This document shows, piece by piece, positions 42,711 through 52,779 of a stretch of 64,000 bases of DNA (position 1 is its first letter; every line of letters begins with the position of its first letter). A program made the translations under genes and the position numbers. Source of the DNA: Lepidodermella squamata (taxonomy: Eukaryota; Gastrotricha); contig JBLDXI010000003.1 of NCBI GenBank assembly GCA_047495785.1, positions 1,302,001 through 1,366,000 on the forward strand, read 5' to 3'. The notes beneath the pieces are model-generated. The model saw only the letters and a list, made by a program, of their open reading frames with translations. It made no database searches and was not told the DNA's origin.

Positions 42711-44564
42711 ATGTACACCCTTCATGCAACTGGGTCGATATCTGGACTTGCATCTACCTGCCAAGTCGATGGCGTAGTCAAAGATCTATCTTCAACCACT
42801 CTCAACAGCGCTAAATCATCAAATTCCCCTCAGACCATCCACAAACAAGCTCAACCGGCTCAACGGCACGAAAATATCGACGCTGGTAGTCAAATGATAT
42901 CCTCAGCCATCGCCGAGGCTCGCCGCGTCATTCTAGAGGAGGCGAAGGGCCTGGAGAAGCAGGCTGAAATGATAAATGAATCATTCGCAAGAGCGGCTGC
43001 GGCTCTTCTGGCTATACCTGGCCGCATTATACTGACTGGGCTCGGCAAATCCGGGCAAATTGCGAGGAAACTCGCCTCGACCATGGCGTCGACAGGCTCG
43101 CCGGCTTTCTTTCTCCACCCTGGTGATCTGAACCACGGTGATTTAGGTGCGATTAATCGAGGTGATGCTGTGATTATTCTGTCGCGAAGTGGCGATGTGC
43201 CTGAACTTACCCATGCCATTCTACGGTGCCATCGGCTGGAAATTCTTGTTATTGCGATCACTGCTAAGCCTCGCAGCAAACTGGCGGAGGCAGCCAACGT
43301 TGCAGTAAGCCATTTTTGGAAATATTCAATTCTTTAATCACTTAAATATTAAATATGAGTCTGAACTTGAGGGATTTCCAATAGGGCTCAGTGACCAGAC
43401 GTTAAGCCAATCCTTTTTCTTTAGGCAATCATTAATTCTTCAATCTCCCTCCAATCTCCCATGAGTACTGATCTTATATACAGTGATTAGATCTGGTTTA
43501 CGGAACTGGTTGGAGTGGAAGGGGTTGAAAATTAAAGAAATTCCCCAGGTAATTTTCCAAAAGAAATCTTTCGGCTGTACTAAATTTCATCTAATTCAAT
43601 ACCTGACCATTTCAATCGGTTATTTAACTGGTTAGGGTTAGGTAAGGGTTAGGTTAGGGTTAGACGACTTAAAATTGGGGATTTGGAACTGATTGGAATA
43701 ATTTTGTACAGAAATCTTTGATCTTGGTACTGAATTCAATAATTTGGTAATGCATTCACTGTATCCCAACTTTCCAAGAAGAAACCAGCTGTTTCCTCTA
43801 TACTTACCAATAATCTCGGAAACAATTTTCGAGAAAGTATCTTCCTTTAGGCCATCATCAAAGTTCCATTTTTGAATTTTCAGCTGCTGATTCCTGACAT
43901 TCCTGAAGCTTGTCCTGTTGGCCTTGCTCCGACCACCTCGACAGTATGCACCCTGGCAATGGGCGACGCGGTGAGTGCTTTGAATCTTTGAAGTAATCTC
44001 AATAATGTGATTCTTATACCCCAGCTTGCTATGTATATGATGAAACGGCGCAATTTCGGCGCTGCTGATTTCCGAATCAACCACCCTGGTGGCAATATCG
44101 GCCGTCGAGCGGTCACAGTTCGCGAGCTGATCGCAAAGGACGGTGCATCCAGCGCCAACAAAGTGCCCACGCTAATGTCGTCATGCAAACTCGGCGAAGC
44201 CTTGCCCGTCCTCCTATGCAGCAGGGCTGGGATGGTCGGCATTGTTGATGATACTGGGAAGCTAGTCGACGCTTTGACAGACAGAGACGCCGGTGCAGCT
44301 ATGATGTCATCGTCTGATGCTAAGAAAACGATGACAGTCGGAGATGTTTTGGAGGATATGAAGGTGAAACGGCTGCAAAGTGGCGTGTCGATTTCGGACT
44401 TTTCGACGCAAGAAGGCGACCAAGTTGCCAGTGCCGTTGCTAAGATGTCGGCTCTTGATCTCCGCGGGGTTTTCGTGGTCGATGAAGCTGGGTATGCGGT
44501 CGGTTATCTGAGCCTCAGTGACTGCCTCGAAGCTGGAATTTCCCCAACTGCTGTAGCAAAATAA
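42711..44564 (+). CDS. SIS-CBS sugar-phosphate isomerase, KdsD/KpsF-like (arabinose-5-phosphate isomerase family)
   Basis: Three exons, 42711-43304, 43884-43970 and 44025-44564, phase 0 throughout; 406 residues. An SIS domain follows a non-conserved N-terminal stretch of about 70 residues: GRIILTGLGKSGQIARKLAST, STGSPAFFLHPGDLNHGDLG, AVIILSRSGDVPEL, then the family hallmark EACPVGLAPTTSTVCTLAMGD and HPGGNIGRR. Two CBS domains follow (ALTDRD...; RGVFVVDEAGYAVGYLSLSD). This is the bacterial KdsD layout, interconverting ribulose-5-P and arabinose-5-P for KDO synthesis. In an animal the substrate is unknown. Introns show it is an eukaryotic gene and not contamination; ancestry is probably bacterial. 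Likely cytosolic. Confidence 0.88.
43628..43662 (+). repeat. Short interstitial telomere-like tract (TTAGGG-type)
   Basis: GGTTAGGGTTAGGTAAGGGT then TAGGTTAGGGTTAG, inside intron 1 of the isomerase gene. About 35 bases, degenerate. Confidence 0.6.
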
Positions 44565-45759
44565 CAAAACCCAAGTCATAATTTGATTAACGCAAATTTT
44601 ATTTTATTGCCTAGACCGGGCCGGAAAATTATTAATGTAAAATATGGATAAATCAGGCATGGCATTCAACGTTTTGCATCGTGATGTCAAATTCATCATT
44701 GTTGCATTTTTATATTGGAACTTTGTGCCATGAAGCTGCTATTCTATTTCACTGTAACAAGCGTTTTGATGCCCGATGTGCTGCTACTTATACTGGAAGT
44801 ACTCTTTTTGAAAGTGCTCTGTTGATGTCTACTTATTCTGCTGATAAAAGGAACTAATAAAAGTGATAAACATTGGTACATGGATTTTAGTTTTGAGAAA
44901 ATGCTGACGGTCCCGCGATCGGAGAACTTGGAACTAGTAACCTAGCAACCGTTGCTAAGATAAAGCATCGATATTATTCCTTATTTCTACCGGTCTGTGA
45001 TGGTGTCAGAGTCTCAAGAGTTAAGCCCCTTTAATATTTCCATAGCTCTATTCAAGAAATGCCTTTCAATAGCCTAAAATTTCGAATGTAAAACCTTTGT
45101 TCTAAGAGATGGTGAAAAGTAATAAGCTTCTATCAAAATGTGGGTTGTAAAAACTTGTTTTGAACTGCAACAGATCAAATTATTTTTAGAGGCAGCATGC
45201 CGCCCACTGAGCATGAACAGCACCTGGGTTTTTGGTTTTTGCCCGAAAACCACTGACAACTTCTGCTACACCCCTGCAATTCATTCAACGCTTTCGCTAA
45301 CTTAGCCATGATCAGAGGATTAAGAGAGAATTGAAACGTGACTATGACCTTGATGTGCCCTTATCGTCGCCCACTGAGCATGAATAGCCACGCAACTGTT
45401 GCAGCTTGTTTACCCGCTTTTTTATAGCGTTGGCGTCAGCTCCTGTGGTCAATATAAAGGCCGCAAAAAAGCCTCAGAATATCCAAGTGCTAATTTATTA
45501 GCTAAATTTCAATCACCATGAGTCTGCGTAGATTTCTCGCGATTAAATATCTTTCAGTTCTGGCTTTGAGGTCATTTTCTAGGTTCAATTTTAAATTTAG
45601 TTTATGACCCAGACCCCAGACGTCTAGAGTGAAATTGCCACTTTTAAAGCGCGCGCCTTATTGCTAAATTTTTATCAATGAGTAAATTCTTAAGAAATTC
45701 TATTATACATGCATTTTTTGTTAATCTTTAGACCTTTTTCTTAAACTCAAAACTCAAAA
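44565..45759. other. Intergenic, no gene seen
   Basis: About 1.2 kb. A direct repeat CGCCCACTGAGCATGAA occurs at about 45202 and 45369. No exon recognised. Confidence 0.5.
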
Positions 45760-47418
45760 ATGCGAGTGAATTACTTCCCGATGATCGCCATGATTTCGAT
45801 AGGTCTGGCTATTGATGCTTCAGCCTTCAACTACTCGACGGCTGGAATTGCGGACATTCAATCAGCAATCAGGGTTGGCTACAAAACTTGTCATCAAATT
45901 GTCGACGCCTACCTAGAGCGAATCGAGATGGCCAACAGAGCGAACCTCAAAGCGATCATCGCAGTCAATCCAAACGCTACACGTGAGGCTGATGCGTTAG
46001 ACAAGTTCTGGAATGAAAATGGGAGATTCAAGGGCCGGCTTCACTGCGCTCCTCTGATTGCTAAAGACAGCATAGATGTTCGTGGAATCCCGACTACCAA
46101 CGGCCTGAATGCTTTCAAGAGCCAAGTCCCTCAGAAAGACGCGACTGCCGTGAAAAATTGTAAAGATCAAGGAGCTATCTTCATCGGAAAGGCTAACATG
46201 TCGCCGCTGTCTGATAAGGAAGCTTGGGGTAACAGTGAAACTGGAGGTTTGATTCGTAATCCCTTCGCCATGAACTACACAACTTACGGATCGAGTGGTG
46301 GAAATGCCGCTGCGGTAGCTGCTGGCCTGGCTGTTGGAGGTTTGGCTACTGAGACCGGAGTTTCGATCAATATACCTTCATCTGCTAATGGCGTAGTCGG
46401 TATCCGACCTCCAGTTGACCTTCTCAAGGCTGCAAATGCTCGGGATGGGGTTATGCCAAACTCTTTCCACCAAGACGTTGTCGGTCCTATTGCGAAATCT
46501 GTTGCAGATGCTGTTTTGATTCTTGACGGAATTATCGGTAAAGAAGGCGAGTTCAGCAGTTCTGCCTTTCATCCGCGTGGCTTGGAGAATTTAACCATCA
46601 ACATTTTCCAACTGATGGCCTACGGAAGCTTTCCGATTAGCCCTGTCGCCATTTATTCAGTCGACCAAAAGATTCAACGAATTTTTACTAACGCTGCAGC
46701 AAACATGGCGAAGTCAAATGCCGCGGTTAAGAACGTATCTGTCGATTTTGCAGCGGCTGCTCCGTACATTTTCAACATGTTCGCAATGGGAACGGCCAGC
46801 TGTATTCCTCAATGGAGAAACGTTTACTTGAATGACTCAACGCGTTTCAACTCATCAGCTTTCAGGAGCTTCGAGAGTGTTGTAGCTTCAAAGAAACTGC
46901 CAGCGTACTATCAAGCAAATTGGGAATCTGCCTTGAATCAATCTAAAATTTCAGGGCAATGTGAAAAGGAGTCTACGGCATTCGAAACTGCTGTCGCAGC
47001 TATGATTCAAAATGGCATTAATCCTATTTTAGCCGGAGCTGATTTGGCAATCTGGCCAACTTTGCCTGAGTTCCCAGCGAAACTGGGCAATGATTCGATC
47101 GCAAGAGATTGGTCATCTGCGACTACGGCGCCTATCAATTTGGTATTACTGGCTGCGTGGTCTGGCTATCCGTCCCTCACGATTCCGATGGGCTTCAGCG
47201 ACCCGACCAGGGATGCGCCTCAAGGTCTCCCGATTGGTCTATTCATGATGTCGAAGCCAGAGAAACTGTCACAACTCTTGAGAGCGGCCTATGCTTTCCA
47301 GGAGAAATACGGGGCTGCCAAATACCCGGCCAACTTCAATTCAGGACCTCGTTTGCCTCAGATCGACGAAATCTGCGGCGTACTGCGAAGTTTGCGCCTC
47401 GAAGCACGATTCTGCTAA
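45760..47418 (+). CDS. Secreted amidase-signature hydrolase
   Basis: 552 residues, one exon, ATG at 45760. Signal peptide (FPMIAMISIGLAIDASA). The amidase-signature fold hydrolyses amide bonds with a Lys-Ser-Ser triad, and all three are visible: Lys102 in APLIAKDSIDVRG, Ser179 in TYGSSGGNAAAVAAG and Ser202 in TETGVSINIPSSANGVVG. The motif around the nucleophile is ETGVSI where most members have DTGGSI. The C-terminal part has the expected GYPSLTIPMGF and GLPIGLFMMSKPEKLSQLL. Length fits secreted fungal/bacterial-type amidases rather than membrane FAAH. Intronless in a region of intron-bearing genes, which would fit acquisition from a microbe or a retrocopy. Substrate unknown. Confidence 0.85.
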   Translation: MRVNYFPMIAMISIGLAIDASAFNYSTAGIADIQSAIRVGYKTCHQIVDAYLERIEMANRANLKAIIAVNPNATREADALDKFWNENGRFKGRLHCAPLIAKDSIDVRGIPTTNGLNAFKSQVPQKDATAVKNCKDQGAIFIGKANMSPLSDKEAWGNSETGGLIRNPFAMNYTTYGSSGGNAAAVAAGLAVGGLATETGVSINIPSSANGVVGIRPPVDLLKAANARDGVMPNSFHQDVVGPIAKSVADAVLILDGIIGKEGEFSSSAFHPRGLENLTINIFQLMAYGSFPISPVAIYSVDQKIQRIFTNAAANMAKSNAAVKNVSVDFAAAAPYIFNMFAMGTASCIPQWRNVYLNDSTRFNSSAFRSFESVVASKKLPAYYQANWESALNQSKISGQCEKESTAFETAVAAMIQNGINPILAGADLAIWPTLPEFPAKLGNDSIARDWSSATTAPINLVLLAAWSGYPSLTIPMGFSDPTRDAPQGLPIGLFMMSKPEKLSQLLRAAYAFQEKYGAAKYPANFNSGPRLPQIDEICGVLRSLRLEARFC

Positions 47419-48321
47419 TAGAAATCGAGCTCCAAAAATTAACTGTATTTTATGAATAATAATTCGGGATTAAGGAATAAAAATCGAAGATGAACAAAGC
47501 TATTGCGTTTTTTTGAAAATTGTAAAGCAAACCGATATTCAAGTCTTTTTAGCTGGTTCTGCGCTCATCATGATTTTTCCGGAGATCAGTTGAGCATAAA
47601 GCTCTTATAATCCCAACGTCCAAATTGATCCTACTAGTTTTTTTGACAGTCCTAGGCCAACTATGTATTTCAGCTGAAACATGCTTTCGAGTTGAGATCG
47701 TAGGTACGACCAGCACAATTTTCGACTTGAGCAACACTAAGGTATCACGGTTACGCCCTGAGCTCTGAGCTCTGAGAGATCATAGGAATCAGCTTTAGGA
47801 AGGGGGCCCTACCTATGATATATGGACTGTCCCGGCGCAAATGTTGGACTCGGCATACAATTGACTTTTGAGTGGAAGAAAAATCAGCTATTTCGGAGTT
47901 CGGAGGACTTTCGACTTTTCAATATACGATATAGCTTGAGATTTGAGATATTCATGCTTTTGCTCCATCGTGTTGCCATGAAATTGCCATGAAATTGCCA
48001 AGGAGAAGCCTGATTTGACAAATGAATTCGTGGAGACGTGGGGAAAATTGTACAATAAATGTGGATTATTTCCCGGACATTCCGAATTCCATCCAGTTTA
48101 TTTATTATTAATCTTAAGAAATATTTCGCATTATTTTTAAAGAAATTAGCTACAAGCTACACATTCCTGAGCATTCGCAATAAAAAATGAGATTAAGGCA
48201 GAAATTCCGGCATCGTTTTTGCTAACAAAACCCTCCGCTTTTTCTTGAAGAATGAAGAATGTTTCACGAAGGATTAACTGCAGCATTGAATTGTATCAAA
48301 TTGTATCACTCTTATGTGAAA
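47419..48321. other. Intergenic, no gene seen
   Basis: 3' UTR of the amidase with AATAAA near 47477. No further exon recognised. Confidence 0.5.
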
Positions 48322-48395
48322 TATGCGTGGTTTCAATAAAACACGGAGCAACGGTGAAAAAAATGCTGTGAATTCCATCAGCGCCCTATTTAAAG
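48322..48395 (+). promoter_or_regulatory. Conserved promoter block of secreted ankyrin gene 1
   Basis: ATGCGTGGTTTCA...CACGGAGC followed about 40 bases later by CGCCCTATTTAAA. The same two elements at similar spacing precede the other two secreted ankyrin genes (51165-51245 and 55143-55222). CTATTTAAA is a likely TATA box, about 70 bases before the ATG. Confidence 0.6.
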
Positions 48396-48455
48396 GCGAG
48401 GCATTGTCCGAAAGTTCTGCCTCAAGCATCAACAAGCAAATTCAACTTGTTCACA

Positions 48456-49367
48456 ATGTTCTTCAAATTGTCCGTTTTCCTAGCTTGCAGTTGCAGCATT
48501 GCAGCTGCTGGATATCTGAGCCCTATTCGGGGTAATTCACGACTGTCAAAGCATAACAACAATGTTGCAGCAGACTGGGTAAGTCAAATGCTGAATAATT
48601 TCGATTGTTGTTTACTTACGCGTTCTCATCAGCTCACTTGGGATTTGCAAGAGCCACTTGCATGCCGATGCAATAGTACGGTCAAGAAGTTCTCGTCACA
48701 AATGATCGAAAGTGCGCGAACAGGAAACGAACCAGATGTGAAGCGTCTGCTCAACGAAGAATGCGCCGACCCGAACAGCCGATATTTTGGCAACGGCTAC
48801 ACCGCTCTGATGTGGGCTGCCTCCAACGGCCGCCTCCAATCTCTTAGGCGATTGATTGCCTGCAATGCTAATTTGGAAGAAATCACCTCAGACAAGTCAA
48901 CAGCCCTCATTCTCGCTGCGGGCAACGGGAATATCAGAAGCGTCCGGGTTCTCTTGGAAGCAGGCGCGAATGTCAATGCAAGGAATGTACAAGGATCCAG
49001 CCCGTTACTGAGCGCAGCCGAGCGTGGTTTCACGGACGTTGTTAATCTTCTGATTGATAGCGGAGCCGACACAACTGCTCGAGATGTCTTCGGAAACACT
49101 GCTTTGATTTTGGCGGCCAGGGGCAATTACGTGGAAATCGTGAAGATCCTGCTGAAGTCTGGAACCACCGTTGATCTGACCAATAAACGCCGGGAGACTG
49201 CCTTAATTGTAGCTGCAAAAAACAATAATTACGATGTTGTAAAGTTGCTGTTATGGGAGGCGCATGCTGATACTTCGGCCCGAGATGAAAATGGAAAAAC
49301 TGCGGCTTCAGCAGCTCTTGAGAGCGGTTACGGCGAAACCTATGACCTGCTTAATAATTGCTGTTAG
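48456..49367 (+). CDS. Secreted ankyrin-repeat protein 1
   Basis: Two exons, 48456-48578 and 48633-49367, with a 54-base phase-0 intron (a multiple of three with no stop, so the unspliced frame is also open); 285 residues. Signal peptide MFFKLSVFLACSCSIAAA, a short variable linker ending ADW, then LACRCNSTVKKFSSQMIESA and about six ankyrin repeats (TALMWAASNGRLQSLRRLI, TALILAAGNGNIRSVRVLL, SPLLSAAERGFTDVVNLLI, TALILAARGNYVEIVKILL, TALIVAAKNNNYDVVKLLL), ending in CC. No membrane helix. Ankyrin repeats usually act inside cells; with a signal peptide these would bind partners outside. Two close paralogues lie within 8 kb. Confidence 0.85.
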   Translation: MFFKLSVFLACSCSIAAAGYLSPIRGNSRLSKHNNNVAADWVSQMLNNFDCCLLTRSHQLTWDLQEPLACRCNSTVKKFSSQMIESARTGNEPDVKRLLNEECADPNSRYFGNGYTALMWAASNGRLQSLRRLIACNANLEEITSDKSTALILAAGNGNIRSVRVLLEAGANVNARNVQGSSPLLSAAERGFTDVVNLLIDSGADTTARDVFGNTALILAARGNYVEIVKILLKSGTTVDLTNKRRETALIVAAKNNNYDVVKLLLWEAHADTSARDENGKTAASAALESGYGETYDLLNNCC

Positions 49368-50186
49368 TAGCACTCAGCGTTTGGCGGCAAGCATAAATTT
49401 GGTAACCACTTCTATTCATCTGAGCATTAGTAAACTTCATAGTATCCTTTTTCATTCAAACATCTGAAATACTATTTTGTCGAAAAGTTCGTAATAAACC
49501 AATCGACAATAATTAAAAGAGGTGCAAATCGAAAATCTTATAATTCATCAAAAATCCGGCTGTACAAGGTTAGCAGTCATTTTCCACCATAGCGGTTTAA
49601 AATTTGGCTTCAGGAGAAAAGAGGAACGAACTCGAGATCGTGAGAGATCGATGACCAGGACACGGCCATCAACGTGAAACGGGACTAAGATATCTTACAC
49701 ATGTTTGAAATAGCGAGAAGTTACATCACTTGGTTCGACCTGTAGGGGCAACTAGTTGGTTGGTTGGCTGACCGTAACGAAGCCCGAGAGTCCATTCATC
49801 GTAGCGGGCGGGGTCATAATACGCCTCTGGTCATTCTAAGCTGAACCTGTGTCCTGTGTTTGCTGAGCTCGAGATAAAGTTCAAAGTCAAGTTACCGTTA
49901 CTGTATAAGTGTCATTTCTCGAAAGCTTACCAGCTCTATTTCAGTCGATGAATCAGAAAACGTAGAGCTTAAAACTAACTGTCGTAACTGTCGGTAAAAT
50001 TAAATAAAAGCTATCTCCATCCATCTTACTCATTAGATTGAAGTCTTTGAAAGCAGAAATATTTGGGTCGGAATGTAGTGTTATCAAATAAATACTTTCC
50101 CGATGAAACAATGTCTTTTCTATTTTATTATGATTTTCCCTCGGTTCTGAAGGCGTCAAATAACTGTTTGAAGCTAATGCTGGCGG
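49368..50186. other. Intergenic between convergent ankyrin genes, no gene seen
   Basis: 3' flanks of ankyrin genes 1 and 2, which point toward each other. No exon recognised. Confidence 0.5.
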
Positions 50187-51098
50187 TTAATAGATGTTGA
50201 TGAGTAACGCAGAAGTATCCATGTAGCCGTAATCTAGAGCTGCTGACGCTGCGCTCTTCCCATTTTCATCACGGGGCGAATCACTAGCTTGCGCTTCCCC
50301 AAAAAGCATCTTCACCATGTCGTAGTTGTCGTTTTTCGCAGCCACGATTAAGGCGGTCTCCCGTCGCTTATTGGTCAGATCAACATTGATTCCAGACTTC
50401 AGCAAGATCCTCGCTATATCAACGTGATATCCCCTGGCCGCCAGAATCAAAGCCGTATTTCCATAGACATCTCGAGCAGTTGTGTCAGCGCCGCTATCAA
50501 CCAGGAGACTAACAACGTCCGTGAAACCCCGCTCGGCTGCGCTAAGTAACGGACTGGATCCCAGTGAATTCCTAGCATTCACATTCGCACCTGCTTCCAA
50601 TAGAACCCTGACACTTCTGATGTTACCGTTGCCCGCAGCGAGAATGAGTGCTGTCGATTGATCGGAGCCCAAGTCTTCTAAATTGGCATTGCAGGCAATC
50701 AGTCGCCTAACAGACTGTAAGCGGCCATTATGAGCGGCCCACATAAGGGCGGTCCAGCCGTTGCTGAAATACCGGCTGTTCGGGTCAGCGCAATCATTCA
50801 GCAGCTGTCGCACGCCCGATTCGTTACCAACTCGCGCACTCTCGATCAACTGTGACGAGAACTTCTTGATCGTCTTATTGCACTGGCATGCGAGGAGTTC
50901 TTCCAAGTCCCAAGAAAGCTGATGAAAACGCGAAAATTAGCAAACATAATCCTGACCAGGCTATGTATAACTTACCCAATCTGCCGTCACATTGTTTGCA
51001 CGTTTCAAATGTCTTGCATTGTTACGGAAAGGGCTCAGATAACCTGCTGCTACAATGCCGCAACTACAGGCCAGTAAAATAAACAGTTTGAGGAACAT
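50187..51098 (-). CDS. Secreted ankyrin-repeat protein 2
   Basis: Two exons, 51098-50976 and 50918-50187, with a 57-base intron at the same place and phase as gene 1; 284 residues. Exon 1 encodes signal peptide MFLKLFILLACSCGIVAA and GYLSPFRNNARHL, ending ADW. Exon 2 encodes LACQCNKTIKKFSSQLIESA and the same set of ankyrin repeats, nearly identical to gene 1 through most repeats. The ending differs (ALLINIY rather than LLNNCC), so the terminal cysteine pair is lost. Convergent with gene 1. Confidence 0.85.
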
Positions 51099-51164
51099 AT
51101 CTGAAAACTAGGCAACGTAAGAGTTTACAATTTCCAGCAACGCCTAACCCCACACCTTTAAATA

Positions 51165-51245
51165 GCGCGTTGATGGCATTCAAAATATTTGAAAAGTATT
51201 TGACACCATGGCTCCGTGCTCAGCTGAAACCACGCATGCTGCATA
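51165..51245 (-). promoter_or_regulatory. Conserved promoter block of secreted ankyrin gene 2
   Basis: On the minus strand: ATGCGTGGTTTCAGCTGAG then CACGGAGCCATGG, a tract matching gene 3 (AATACTTTTCAA-ATTTTGA), and CGCTATTTAAAGG about 70 bases before the ATG. Confidence 0.65.
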
Positions 51246-52032
51246 GTAAAAATCCTCGTGATATACTCTAATGCAGCAGTGAGTCCTCCGTGCTACTATA
51301 GAAGAGGCTTATGGAATGCAGGAATTTTTGCTTGGAACAAAACTCTCAAGAATTTTTGCTACCTTTATTGGAAACTAACGATCTTTCCATAGTCTATCTT
51401 TCCATCTTACAAACAAAATGTAAAAACTTCCAATTTTCGTTGATGGTTCCATCAGAGAGGTGATATTACAACGAACAGGCTGCTAATTTTATCAAATTGA
51501 TTACTGTTTGCTCGGCGCCATCGTTTACAGCCCCCGTTAGCTGTCTCCTTCGATAATTGCACGGCCCCATAACGCGGAGCACTGTAACTGCTTTTGTATC
51601 AGCTCTTCCAGCTGGAATGTCTGCCTCCTATGGCACAGTCTGCAAGGTACTTGCCCAGGGGCTGCTATAGTCGAAAGGGGCCACCAGTAAATAGTGAAAA
51701 GTTCGGTTTTACTAAGAAGTTTAGAAATATTTCTGGGCCTTCATTCGTCGCTATGCTTTTTGAAACCTTTCCGATTAGGCAGATGAGCGTATTTCGCTTT
51801 TTTATCTCACTTTACTGCAAATTTGCTCGATCTGCTCGCTGTATCATCATCTATAACTTTATATGCCATTATTACTAATCCTAGCCGATTTGTTTTGAAT
51901 AAGTATATAATGATTAATGGGGTTCGAATGATAATTATCGAGATCCGAATCCTCTTCCCTCAAGCTTCAAGTTAACTCTAAAAAGTGGAACGAGGAAAGC
52001 AAGGGGTAAGAGTAAAGGGCCTTTTAAGGATA
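51246..52032. other. Intergenic, no gene seen
   Basis: No exon-like frame or element end recognised before the MITE at 52033. Confidence 0.5.
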
Positions 52033-52489
52033 CCGTATTTAGTCGTATTAAGGCCGCGGCTACTAATTTTCCTGTTTTTAGGGAACGGGGTAAAAATGCG
52101 GCGATTATTCGAATGCGGCGATTGTTTGAGTGCGGCCTTTATTTCTTCCATTTACCCGTTCTTACATTGTTACGTGACCGTTGGGGGTGTCGACACAGAT
52201 GGAGTGACCGTGAGGTAGCTGTTAGAGAGGTACTTAACTCGGATTGAGCCTACACTTCCATGCGCTCACACCAAATTCTGATAGATTACATGTCGCCTGG
52301 GTGTCTCGGGGTACTTGGGTGCCTTCGGTGTCGCGGTAGGAGAGCTAGAAACAAGGGTGTTGTTACTCGCGCGGCGATTATTCGAGTGCAGCCTTTATTG
52401 CGCGTGTTTTATTGAAATTTCATTTTTTCGCGGCGTTTAATCGTGTGCGGCCTTTATTCGGGGTGCGGCCTTTATACGACTAAATACGG
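52033..52489. mobile_element. TA-flanked MITE (457 bp) with CCGTATTTAGTCGTAT ends
   Basis: The left end CCGTATTTAGTCGTATTAAG GCCGC is mirrored at the right by GCGGCCTTTATACGACTAAATACGG, with TA on both sides. The interior repeats TGCGGC-GATTATTCGA and GTGCGGCCTTTATT. Tc1/mariner-like, non-coding. Confidence 0.8.
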
Positions 52490-52779
52490 TATTCTTCGCA
52501 CTTTTCTCGCATCGCTCGCGGTAAGGATACAGTATTCCCAAATTTGCTTTTTTTGTTGGAAAGTGGAAAGCACTTTCAACGTTAACTCCAGCTACTTATA
52601 TGTTAATAAATGGCTTTTCGGAACAAAATAGATAGCACAGCAAAATTCTATTATGAAAGGAATTTTTGCTTATAGGAACACATTCCAGATAACAATCAGG
52701 ACATTGAGGAATTTGAATTAGATCATGGCTTCAAGTACCAAAAGAAACCTAGTTTTTCAGAAAAAATAATGAGTATATA

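Noticed and set aside
42890-43297. Minus-strand frame of 135 codons
   Set aside because: Antisense shadow of the SIS domain of the isomerase gene.
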